The notes beneath the pieces were generated by a model. That model saw nothing but the letters and a program-made list of their open reading frames with translations. It ran no database searches and was not told the DNA's origin. From Allium sativum (taxonomy: Eukaryota; Streptophyta; Magnoliopsida; Asparagales; Amaryllidaceae): a stretch of DNA of 64,000 nucleotides. The translations under genes were made by a program, and so were the position numbers. Within the stretch, counting starts at the first letter, position 1, and every line of letters starts with the position of its first letter. The stretch lies in NCBI GenBank assembly GCA_030737875.1, contig CM060915.1, forward strand, positions 360,961,863-361,025,862, given 5' to 3'. Positions 11,907 through 22,272 of this stretch are shown here, piece after piece.

Positions 11907-13762
11907 GTTCGATTTAAAATCAGAAGAAAATTAAAAAAAGAGAAAGAGAAGGGGGGATCACGACCGTCACCAACCCCCTCCGATGAGCCGCCGCAGCCCC
12001 AGTTGGGGCTCCACCACCTGCCGCCGCTTCCCTCTCTTCTTCTTCCTCCTCCCCTTCTCCTTATCCTCCTCTACCTCCTTCCACCTGAATCGATCCCCGA
12101 ACCCGCCGAGCCCCCCTAGCCCACCACCGATCCTTCTCCTCCCTCCGCCCTCGGTTCTCCCTCCTCATCCCCAATCCGTCGCTACCTCCCCCAAATCGGC
12201 CGACCCCCTCTCGCCTTCCTCAGGCGAACGACGCAACACCCCCTGCTAAAATTGTAACACCCCACCTCCGCCAGGGTGACTCTTGCAAGCACTCTGACTT
12301 TGGAGGGGCGTTTGAATCAGGTAAACATGCATAATGATATATCAAGGCAGAACAAGAACATACGTATATATGTAAACAGAGTAAATAACATAGATAAAAC
12401 AGCGGAAGATTTTCAAACCATTTCAAAACAAGTCTGGTACAACACAATGTTAACTTTCCAAATACACAAGTCTAGATAAAAACAACACTACAAAAAAACT
12501 GAAATACATAAGTGCTATCCCCAAAATAAGTAATAACCATAGCTAGCTTCATGTCAAGACCGTACATGAGCTAAAATCCCACAGCAAGCGATCAGAAATC
12601 TAGCTAAGCTCCAATATTCCCTCCCTGAGAACTTAGGGGGGGGGGACGGAAGAAAAGAGGCGAAAGAAAACAGGTCAGTCAAAAAGACTGAGTAAGCCCT
12701 ACTACAATCAATGTAAACAGATAAAGTTAACTGGCATGAGCAGCAGGGATGAACATAAGGATAACAACATACTAGCATGATGATTAACTAACAAGGTAGA
12801 TAAAGGTGTCATCGCATAATCATGTTTAAGGTTTTTGCACCACAGGTGTACTAGCAAACTAACATGACTGGAATAAACAAGTATTGATCCCTTGGCCCAC
12901 GCTTTGGCCCAATAACATGAGATGACCCTAATACAAGGTCCAACCAAACGGTCTAGTCGATCGGCTCCCTAAGCCTAACTCGTCACGTGTTGGTGTCAAT
13001 ACGGCCCAAACATAATTGTAGTCGAACTGTACCGGGTCCACCCTTCGGGTGTATCAAGCCCTAGGGTGCCAACCCCTGGACACCATAAACATGAGTGCAC
13101 AGTCTCGATCTACTGGTACCCATGGGTGACTTCTCCAAATACGGACTACGTGCACGACCATAGTCCGTCCGAAACTACATCGGTGTACCACCCGGCCGTC
13201 GTTTATTGGTCGCTTACCTCCAGCCCAGTAATCGTGCCCCCACCCTAGCCTAGTCCCTAGGGTCATGATGATACAAACTAGGGATTACTGCTGGAGTGGA
13301 CCCCATTGCTAGGATTTTTCTAGTGGGTTAAGTACGGTTTAACCCCTTTACTAATCATGGATTAACTTGGTTAAGTGTAACGATGAGTTCACGACTTAAC
13401 CCCGATTAATCTACCAAGCCCAAATTGGTTAAGTATTAAATGGACCATGACTTAACCCTAATCATGAGGCATTAATTAATTAATGCGCCTTAACCTCTCA
13501 CATTAGACTTTGTTGTGGTTACTAGTTAAGCCGGGCGGGTCCGGGTAGCTTTACACCACAACTTGGTCTAACCTCGGGTCCAAGGTAGAACATGGCCAAC
13601 TTCTCACATTGGGTCCTATTGTTTGTAGAAACTAGTTAAGACGGTCGGTTCCGGGTAGGTTTACGCTACAAACTCAACCCAACCTCGAGTTGGTCACACT
13701 TATCTTTTCTAAGTGTCATGCCCATCATATTTCCAAAACATGTTACAAATTTTCAAGCAATT

Positions 13763-13829
13763 GGGTAGACCTAACTTAATAGGTAAATTCCCAATGGGTA
13801 GACCTAACTTAATAGGTAAATTCCCAAGC
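13763..13829. repeat. 33-bp tandem duplication
   Basis: Two adjacent copies of a unit opening gggtagacctaacttaatag start at 13763 and 13796. Confidence 0.85.
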
Positions 13830-14214
13830 TTATGTTTTTATGTCTTTTAAGTTTACCCAACCCCAAACGCAATCCCATCGCTTACATATCGCAATAGCGC
13901 ATAAAGGATAGAAAGAGGGAACTTGGCATAATCATGACATAAAGGTGTTGAAGCCACAAGTTCAACATGGTGGCATATGAAATGTTCATGTGTTCATACC
14001 CTTGCATATTACATTTTTAGGCCCCAAAAGCATGCATAAAACCAAACTTGGCATATTGGTGATACATGGTGCTAAATGACATGTAGAAATGGCCATAAGT
14101 TCGCATTTAGCCTCACATACAAGTTATCATAAGAGATATGATAACTTACATGTTGCCAAAATGCAACCTTTAGCATAAAGCTTGAAGCTTTATGTTCATA
14201 AACCCAAGATAAGC

Positions 14215-14440
14215 TTGCATAACATGATAGCATGAACAAAATGTTCAACCCAAACTTGCATAACATACTTGCATATCATAACATGGCATACTTGCATAGC
14301 ATAACATGGTAAACTTGCATAACATGACATGATGAACTTGCATATCATAGCATGGCATACTTGCATATAAACTTGCATATTACAACATGATAAACTTGCA
14401 TATCATAGCATAGTAAACTTGCATATAAACTTGCATATGA
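14215..14440. repeat. Degenerate repeat array built on aacttgcata
   Basis: About ten copies of aacttgcata, spaced 19-30 bp apart with variable cataacatg spacers, inside the nested solo LTR. The short minus-strand frames here are products of the repeat. Confidence 0.8.
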
Positions 14441-14785
14441 TACATTTAACTTTAGAGTTTAAGTATGAAAGTAGGATAGGGCTTACTATGCTTAGGAAGT
14501 CACTAAAATATGACAAAGCCCTTATGAAATCAATTAAACCCAAAATGCAAGCAAAACCCTTGAGCCAAAATGATCAAAACTCTTCCTTTATGATGCAAAT
14601 ATAGAAACTTGACTTGAATGCAAGCTAGTGATGCTCATACAAGCTTGAAAACACTTGTATGCATGGAAAATCTCATAAAATTTTTTTTAGGAATTTTATG
14701 AAGAGAGTGGAGGCCATAAGAGGATTGATTTTGCCATAGTTTAGTTGTATGAATGAATAATGATGATTTAGGGTTAGGTTAGGGT

Positions 14786-14796
14786 CTTATTTATAG
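14786..14796 (-). promoter_or_regulatory. Putative TATA box of the nested solo LTR
   Basis: The minus strand reads TATAAATAAGA about 490 bp from the minus-strand LTR start. This supports minus orientation. Confidence 0.5.
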
Positions 14797-14924
14797 ATTA
14801 GGCAAGTGTTTTAGGCCATAGGATTAAACCCTAGTTCCAATCTCAGCCCTCAAAACCGAATCTGGCCCCCAAGCTCAACACAATCTCAAAATGGTGCACC
14901 AGGCTAAACAACCCGTCTGGACCA

Positions 14925-15005
14925 AGTCGACAGCCAAGTCGACAGGGCTGTCGACTTGGGTCCAACCAAGTCGACTCCCAAGTCGACAGGGCTGTCGACT
15001 TGGGT
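14925..15005. repeat. Cluster of GTCGAC palindromes in inverted-repeat arrangement
   Basis: The motif aagtcgac or its complement gtcgactt occurs about six times in 80 bp. The arms around cagggctg are complementary, so either strand can fold into hairpins. Confidence 0.85.
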
Positions 15006-15294
15006 GTTCTGGCGGGATTTTTCCCGCCTGGCCCTAACTGGCCCAAATTTCCAAATTCAATTTTGAATTTGAAATCTGTTTTTACTTTGAATTTTTCTGA
15101 AAACTTCGTTGGGCCTTAATCGGGTCATACGGACTCCGATTTTCGAAAACTCGGACTCTATTTCGCGTATTTTTCCGAGACGAACGCAATGGCATAGCCT
15201 GTTACCCTTGATTCAGATTTTTGAATTAAATTCTGCCTCGATTTACGTTATAACAGGTTATTGAAAATACGGGTTGTTACAAAAATCGAAAACT

Positions 15295-15300
15295 GTAAGT
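15295..15300 (+). other. Candidate 5' splice donor in the solo LTR
   Basis: GTAAGT lies 14 bp after the nested insertion, at the position matching GTAAGT at 32326 in the full element. Splicing is inferred from motifs only. Confidence 0.3.
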
Positions 15301-15605
15301 TTCTATCCCTTTTCTTTTTGTGTTTTTTTATATAACGTTGTTATTATTTATTTATTTATTATTCAGTTTATTATATAAATCAAGAAAATTAGATGAATAA
15401 ATTATTGGTTTCAAAAATATGATTTTTACCATTAAAAAGGAAAGATTTTTATCATTAAAAGGATTCGACTAACATGGTAAAAGATTAGATTTTTTTTCCA
15501 AAGTAAAAGATTTGATTTTGAATATGAAAACGATTTTTCTTGGTTTGAAAATATGAAAACACTTTGATTTGAAAAGGCGAAATCTTTATGTAGAGAATAG
15601 CGTGA

Positions 15606-15915
15606 TAAAAATATAATCTTTTATATGGTAGAAGTATAAAAATATAATCTTTTATATGGTAGAAGTATAAAAATATAATCTTTTATATTGTAGAAGTATA
15701 AAAATATAATCTTTTATATGGTAGAAGTATAAAAATATAATCTTTTATATTGTTGAAGTATAAAGTATAATCTTTTATATGGTAGAAGTATAAAAATATA
15801 ATCTTTTATATGGTAGAAGTATAAAAATATAATCTTTTATATTGTAGAAGATGAAAAATATAATCTTTTATATTGTAGAAGATGAAAAATATAATCTTTT
15901 ATATTGTGGAAGATG
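15606..15915. repeat. 31-bp tandem array, about ten units
   Basis: Units containing aatataatcttttatat recur at a strict 31-bp spacing from 15610, becoming shorter and more variable toward 15915. Confidence 0.9.
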
Positions 15916-16854
15916 AAAAATGAAATCTTTATATTTGAAAAGACGAAATCTTCATATAGAGAATAGCGGTGTAAAAAATAGAATTTTTATCTATATAGTA
16001 GCAATGTAAAAATAGAATTTTTATCTATATGGTAGCGGTGTAAAAATGGGATTTTGATATATTGAATAGCGAAGTAAAAATTCGATTTTTATATATTGCA
16101 TAGCAACAATATAAAAATATGATTTTTATATATGTAGTGACTACGGGCGACGAAAGTGACAAAAGGCGAGAACGACGAAGATTTCTACATAGGAAGAGTC
16201 GTGGTATTAGATTAGCTATCGGTGATAACTTCTCACTCTAAATTCTCTTTTTCTAGTTATATATATATACACTAGGATGCAGACGGTGCTTAGCAGCACC
16301 CGACACCCGTCATCCACAGACCATGGATGGCTTGTTTGTTTGATTGATGTGTTGTGAAAATTGTTTGTGATGATGATGTGAAATCGATAATAAAATGTAG
16401 ATGTGTTGAAATAAATTAATTATCGTTAAAAATATAACTTTTAACGTGAAAGTGAATAAATGAATATTTATAAACAAATCGACCGATTTGTTTATATACA
16501 CTGATTTGACTGATATTGATTAGGACGATAAATTTTACACATCGCCCAACTGCACAAATAAAAATATGTGTTTGTTGATTTGAAACCCCACACGGGTGTT
16601 GGGATAATATTTGGCGCACACTAATCCCAATTATTTAATTGTATGTCGATCGATTGGTCGACAGGCTGTGTAAGCGTTAATTATTCATATTTGATGCTTA
16701 TGCAGTTGTGTGGTGCACTTTGGATAATGGTTGATTGTTTATCGTTGCTATTATATACATGTGTTATATGGAATCCATATAATTAACGTTATATGGTGAT
16801 TGATTGGGCCTCATTCCAATCGGGAAAATAATGAATATTATAAATGAAAATTCA

Positions 16855-17160
16855 TTCGTTGAATATAAAAATAGTCATGTGTTGACGATGTTCATGTGTT
16901 GAAACTATTCAAGTGTTGAGTAAAATATTTTAATAATAAAATCTACATCTTTATCATATTTAAAATTAGAACTACTTCACGGTGGAGTCTAATTGAAAAT
17001 CAAACGATAGATACCAAAATTTTATAAAATATTTTACATAACAAAAATAGTCGTGTGTTGACAGTACTCATGTGTTGAGATTAGTCGTGTGTTGAAAGAA
17101 ATATAGATTCATGTGTTGAATGGGATAAATATTCATTTGTTGAATAGAATAACGAATTTA
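16855..17160. repeat. Dispersed attcatgtgttga repeats in the solo LTR
   Basis: Irregular copies of tcatgtgttga and tcgtgtgttga, equivalent to the tight 24-bp arrays at 33668 and 40725 but more scattered and decayed. Confidence 0.7.
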
Positions 17161-20100
17161 TTGAAATATATAAAGCCGTTTTGATTAGAGTTGCGCTATT
17201 TTGACGTGAACGACATTTATATCGATTATATTTGTTTTTATAATGAATATTGAAAAGGAAGTGATTTCAAAATATAACGTTTTGAAAATATTATCATTTA
17301 TATAGTAATGATATGAAATATTCAATTTTGATTTGAAATTGAATATAGAGTTGAAATGGTTTTGAAAACGAATTTAAAACGATTTATAAAATACGTTTTA
17401 AAGGGAAATCGATGAAATATAATATATATATATTATATATATAATGGCCTGAATAGAACGCGCCGCGCCGCGGCAGTTCGTGAATTTCGACCATTGACTT
17501 CGAATTAACGTTGCGGGAGATCCGACCGTCGGATTCTCCTAAAATCGGAACCGTTGGGTTCGTATCGAAAAGAGCTTTCCAATTAATATTAGAAATTTGA
17601 AATCTAATGGTTGGATTTGGAATTTTGTCCAAATCAAATTTGGAAAAGGTCGCTGTAAGTGCAGTTCGATGGTCGTTGATGGAAATCAACTGTACGGGCC
17701 TTGATAAAATTATTAAAAATATCTATAATTTGTGTAAAATCATAAGAAATGATTTGGGTAAAATTGGGCTGAAAAATTCCATATTTGAAAAGATAAAAAT
17801 AGATTTTTATTGAAATGAACTAGTTTTGAACTAGAATTAAAATCAATTTATTTTTGAAATAAATAAATTGAATTTGAAAGTGATTTTAAAAATAATCAGT
17901 ATTCCCAATACGTGAATTGGACTGGAGTTGAATCGAAATTATCTTCGGAATATTTCGATGTTGAATTTTGTGACTATACAGATATTGTTATGGGAATTTG
18001 AAAGATATATTTTATATCGTTATTTCCAATACGATATTTGTTGGTTTTAGAATTTGATATTGAATATAAGCCGGTATATTTTCTATTCAGAGTCTTGTAT
18101 TTAATACCAAATATGATTTGGGTTTATCGTGAATCGTGTTTTAGATGACATTGGTTCTTTAACCCAGTTAAAGGCAAGATGTTGATTTTTGAAAGGATTA
18201 AAACTAAGTGGAGTTTTAATGAATCTTTAATTAGATTGAAATGTGAGTTGATAATTTAAATTATCAAATCTGAAAGGTGATCGAGAATGGAGTACCACCA
18301 GTTTTGCTCCAAAGCGATAGTTAAATCTTTAATTAGATTTGAACGTGAAATGGTAATTAATTTTACCGATAATACTGTGGTTTTAGATATGGAGTATTAC
18401 CAATTTTCTCCAGGGGATGAATAGGTTGGGATTGGGAAATAAAATAAATAATTACTTCGGTGTGGTTCGCTAATCCCGACTAGTTTGAAATGACATCCGA
18501 AGGAGGATTAAAGAATAAATTTAGAAGAATTTATCTTGGATAAAATTAATGGGAACCTTTCCCTAAGAATGTGATTTTGTGAATAAAAGAACATTCTGAA
18601 TTGGAATGAGGCGTTTGTTGTGTTTGTATAACATTTGTTTATCATATACGTGGGTTATTCAGAAAGGTCGGGTTTCTACCCATTCTGAATAACCGATTCG
18701 ACAAGACGTCGAAGATGAAGACGGTGGTTGAAGACCGGAAGTCTTCACATCGCTTGGGTGATTACTGATGATCTCGATTGTGTTGTACACCCAAGATGAG
18801 GGAAACAGTTGGTGATCGTCTAGACGTACTTGGAGATGGATGGATATGCGAGGAAAGTGCCTCCGGTTTCGTTCAGACCCAGAACGAACTTGTAAATGAA
18901 TTGTGTGTCTGACATTGGATTTTATTCTGTGTCGATTGATCTCTATTAAATATACATCTGTTTGGCTGCGGAGAATTTATTCTCTTGCTTAACGCCCTTC
19001 TCTGAGATGCACGAGCTCAGAGGTTGTATATCGATGGACATCAGTCGCATGGAGTGAATTGCCAGTGTGGCATGCGTAAGTGGCAATTGATCAGGGCTTC
19101 TGTTGAAAAGCAAAGTCTTGTGGTTGATGATCAAAGCACGACCTGTGTGGCGTAGCTTTGTGTATAACGTGAATTCGCGAGCCTCACACCTCGGTATGAG
19201 TCAAAAACGGGATAGTGACTGCAGGGAGAGCACGACGTTTCTTTCTAGCTAAGGTGGTGTCAGTGACTTACCAGCCCTAACATTTATATACTTTTCACCT
19301 GTGTGGTTGTTGGATACGAGGCGCCTCGGATATAGGTCTGTAAGGACCGGGAAACGTGTGTTCAGGAATTGCCAATCCTCAAAAGTAAGAGAGGACCGGC
19401 CCTGAAGATCCAAGGATTGCTGTGTGCGGTCCTGGGACATTTGCTAGAGTGTCTCGACCGCGGAGAGGAGCTTGCCCCTTGCCTTGGCTCATGACGGAAA
19501 TCCAATTTCCAATACGTGATATTGCGGTTTTAATTGTAGAACTAGTATGGCGACATGATATACGATACCCATGCCGTCTATGATTGATATTTAGGATTGA
19601 AAATGTTTTGACACTGTACACCTATGATAGTATCAAATGATTTGTTTTAAACGTATCAAGCATTATTTGGCTATTATAAGGGAAAACCCTATCCTCCGGC
19701 TTGCGTTGCATTGTGTGATGGGACCTGGGTCTTATAATAGCTTCATTTTTCCAAAGAGCATTGCGCTGTTTTGTTATATGCACTAGTATTCTTGGGAGGA
19801 AACCCGTTCCGTGTTATACGGCATGGTCCCTTGAATTACTATCTTTAAAGTAAAGTTTTAAATAATTGTTTTAGTTCTCACACCAGTCACATGACTGACC
19901 TGGATTTTATTGTTTTAACCTAAACTCTGGGTGCCCCTATTTTCCACACGGGCAGCTAGTAGTTTTGGTTTTGCAGATTTATATTCACAGGATCCTGATG
20001 TACAACTGGAACGATGCTCGGAAAGCTCTGTATCCGTGTATTATTTCTAGTTGTGTTTTATATTGTTTTTCCGCTGCTATGTAATTTATTGTAATCTCTG

Positions 20101-20259
20101 ATATTCATCGAATGTATAATATTCATTTATACTCTGTATATTCTTGTATCTGATGGAATTGTTGTAATAACAATGAAATGTTCTTCCGTCTGCGTTCTGA
20201 TTTGTCTTGTCCTCAACGCAATCCGTGCTTTCCTTCACGGGGAAGTTCGGGTTGTGTCA

Positions 20260-20764
20260 TATGATATTTTTACTAATATTATCCTTTTAAGACTTGTGTG
20301 ATAAACTTCCATAATAGATATACTAAATTAGGGTTTTGCACTATAAAATGCTGAATTCTTTGCTCTGACAATACATGTTGATCATGAGACGAAGCTTGGT
20401 TGACAAGTTTAGATTGATAGGCAAGTGGAAAGGAGAGCTAATCCTCTGTTCCCAAAGTTCTCTTTCCTTTTATACCCAACCAATCAGCACCCGCTGAAAC
20501 TGTTAAGTATACAAGCACTGTAATTATAACGTACATCTATTTACAACAATAAAACAGTGGATAACTGTTATTATTAGTTACGTTCATGGATTTTTATGAG
20601 AAAAATAAATCTACTCCTAAATAAATGAAAGAAGACTTCTGCCCCTCCGTTATCGGAACGACTTCATGGCGGTGGACCAAAAATAAGATTAAGGTTTAGA
20701 TCACTTAGTTGAAACAAAAATGTCTTTGGGGAAATATGATATACTTATCAAGCTAGGAAGTTAT

Positions 20765-20767
<3 letters not shown>
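20260..20767. other. Intergenic sequence, nothing recognised
   Basis: It begins with the TATGA target duplication of the solo LTR. No coding signal was seen. Confidence 0.4.

Positions 20768-20830
<63 letters not shown>
20768..20830. repeat. (TA)n microsatellite, about 31 units
   Basis: Uninterrupted TA dinucleotides. Confidence 0.97.
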
Positions 20831-20832
<2 letters not shown>

Positions 20833-20833
<1 letters not shown>

Positions 20834-21017
20834 GCAGGTTCGAGAGCACCCCAAACAGTGCAGCACTCCAAATGTCTCTCAATCTCCACCAAGTATTTCT
20901 CCTTCTTTCTCCTTCCATTCACTCTCTCACTTCCCACTCACATTCTTTAATATAAACGGGTGGTGGAAATCAGGGGGCATTTGGGGTGCTCCATTTTTGG
21001 GGTGCAACCGAACGCTT
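20833..21017. mobile_element. Small foldback (MITE-like) element
   Basis: Positions 20846-20874 (gcaccccaaacag... to ...ccaaatg) are matched by an inverted copy at 20978-21005 (catttggggtgctcc... to ...ggggtgc). The spacer is CT-rich. The element abuts the first TA microsatellite. The family is not assigned. Confidence 0.55.
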
Positions 21018-21042
21018 GCTTATAAATATATTTATGTATATA

Positions 21043-21238
21043 GGAGGGTTCCGCTACACCTTTTATATTGCATGTGAACTCTTCCCCTTAATCTCCACCA
21101 CCCATTTCCCCACTCATTCTCTCTATTTCCATTTCAATATTATTTCCTAGTGGGAAGAGAGAGAATGAGTGGAGAAATGGGTGATGAAGATTAAGGAGGA
21201 TAGTTCACCTGCAACATAAGAGGTGTAGTGGAACCCTC

Positions 21239-21240
<2 letters not shown>
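21043..21240. mobile_element. Foldback MITE-like element, 198 bp
   Basis: The two halves are inverted copies over almost their full length. The left half opens ggagggttccgctacacct, and the right half ends with the complement, aggtgtagtggaaccctcc. It sits between two TA tracts, so a target duplication cannot be read. Confidence 0.75.
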
Positions 21241-21247
<7 letters not shown>

Positions 21248-21331
<84 letters not shown>

Positions 21332-21337
21332 CACACA
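21248..21337. repeat. (TA)n microsatellite followed by (AC)n
   Basis: About 37 TA units to 21321, then about seven AC units. Tyr-Ile frames across it are artefacts. Confidence 0.97.
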
Positions 21338-21582
21338 AACTAAGGAAGACTTCCATTGAGCCGGATAGGTTCTCGCGTACAATGCTCTCCAAAGGTGGCT
21401 AGCATTGTCAATTTCCGCTGTCGTGTTCTGAGTGTTCCGATTAGCGACGAAGCCAGAAAATTAGTTTGAGGTGTTCTCCCATTGAAAATTCATATTGTTA
21501 AAGTCAACACAAGAAAATTTTCCAAATTCAAAGCAAATTTATGGAACTGTGCTAGTGTGATCGAAAGAAAACTTGTCAAAAT
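21338..21582. other. Intergenic sequence, nothing recognised
   Basis: Short non-repetitive stretch between the microsatellite and the foldback element. Confidence 0.35.
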
Positions 21583-22150
21583 GAACTGTGCTAGCATGCC
21601 CAAAATATTTTTTGTTGTAATCCGCGAATTAGTGTAATCAGTGCAATTCACGAGGTCAAAAAGGTAAGCCTGCACCTTGTGGAACCACTGAAAAAAATGT
21701 TTGTATTCGCAGAAAATGACAAATTTTGTTTCAAATAATCAAGCATTTCTGTTTAAAAAGAAATGTGCTACCATGATCGAAATAATTTTTGTTATTTTTT
21801 GTTTAAAAAGAAATGCTTTATTATCCAAAATAGAATTTGTCATTTTCTGCGAATATAAATGCTTTTTTCAGATGGTTCCACAGGTAGATTTTTCTTGGGA
21901 GCTGCTATGATACCCGAAACTAGTACGTGAGAAAATGCGGATCAAGATTTCAACGGTGGAAATTACGGGAGTATGCAGACCAATCAAAAATTTGAAAAAA
22001 ATCAAACGGCATGCAGTGCAGCCACACTAAATAACAAAAGAAATTTCAGGTATAACAGCATTTTATATTTTTCTTTTTGCCCTCGTGAATTGCACGATTA
22101 CACTAATTCGCAGATTATGACAAAATTATTTCGTGCATGGTAGCACGGTT
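21583..22150. mobile_element. Double foldback element just upstream of the UGT gene
   Basis: The outer arms pair: 21583-21655, containing cgaattagtgtaatcagtgc, against 22081-22150, containing the complement gattacactaattcg. Inside, a second pair of arms at 21675-21728 and 21833-21884 shares gtcattttctgcgaata and ggttccaca in inverted orientation. The transcript would fold into a long double hairpin. It ends 65 bp before the putative TATA box and about 120 bp before the UGT start codon. The class (MITE or other foldback) is not determined. Confidence 0.65.
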
Positions 22151-22214
22151 CTTTTTAAAAAAATGCTTCTGCTTGGAATAATTATTAATGCAATATTAAT
22201 GTATTTTTATTTTC

Positions 22215-22224
22215 TATATATAAG
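22215..22224 (+). promoter_or_regulatory. Putative TATA box of the UGT gene
   Basis: TATATATAAG lies 49 bp before the start codon. This implies a short 5' leader if the start site falls about 30 bp downstream of it. Confidence 0.55.
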
Positions 22225-22272
22225 TAACTTTCTCAGTGGCACTGAATACCTTCTACAACAAAAAAACCACCA

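Larger units (their letters stand above)
12253..15281 (-). mobile_element. Nested solo LTR of a second family (3,029 bp, target duplication AAAAT)
   Basis: The insert is bounded by TGTAACACCCC at 12253 and GTTGTTACA at 15281. It is flanked by AAAAT at 12248-12252 and at 15282-15286. Orientation is judged minus: on that strand it opens TGTAACAACCCG and closes GGGGTGTTACA, as the family at 45254-52265 does, and carries a TATA box at 14786-14796. No interior or second LTR is present. The terminal sequences suggest a Ty3/gypsy origin; that lineage is inferred. Confidence 0.85.
10974..20259 (+). mobile_element. Solo LTR of the giant-LTR family (target duplication TATGA), interrupted by a nested solo LTR
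   Basis: The block starts TGTAATAACCCGG, as do both LTRs of the element at 31083-44077, and aligns with them along its whole length. It ends GTTGTGTCA at 20259. The flanking pentamers are TATGA at 10969-10973 and TATGA at 20260-20264, so it is a complete insertion. Without the nested insertion it is about 6.25 kb. No second LTR or interior lies beside it, which is the signature of a solo LTR left by LTR-LTR recombination. It is more diverged from the 31083-44077 LTRs than those are from each other. Confidence 0.85.

Noticed and set aside
11983..12249. Ser/Pro-rich 88-codon frame
   Set aside because: Low-complexity translation of the C-rich LTR leader, cut by the nested insertion.
15606..15915. 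CRISPR-like array of 31-bp units
   Set aside because: The units are directly adjacent with no unique spacers; it is an ordinary tandem repeat in a plant LTR.
21147..21392. Tyr-Ile repeat open frames (also 20720-20950)
   Set aside because: They are translations of TA microsatellites.
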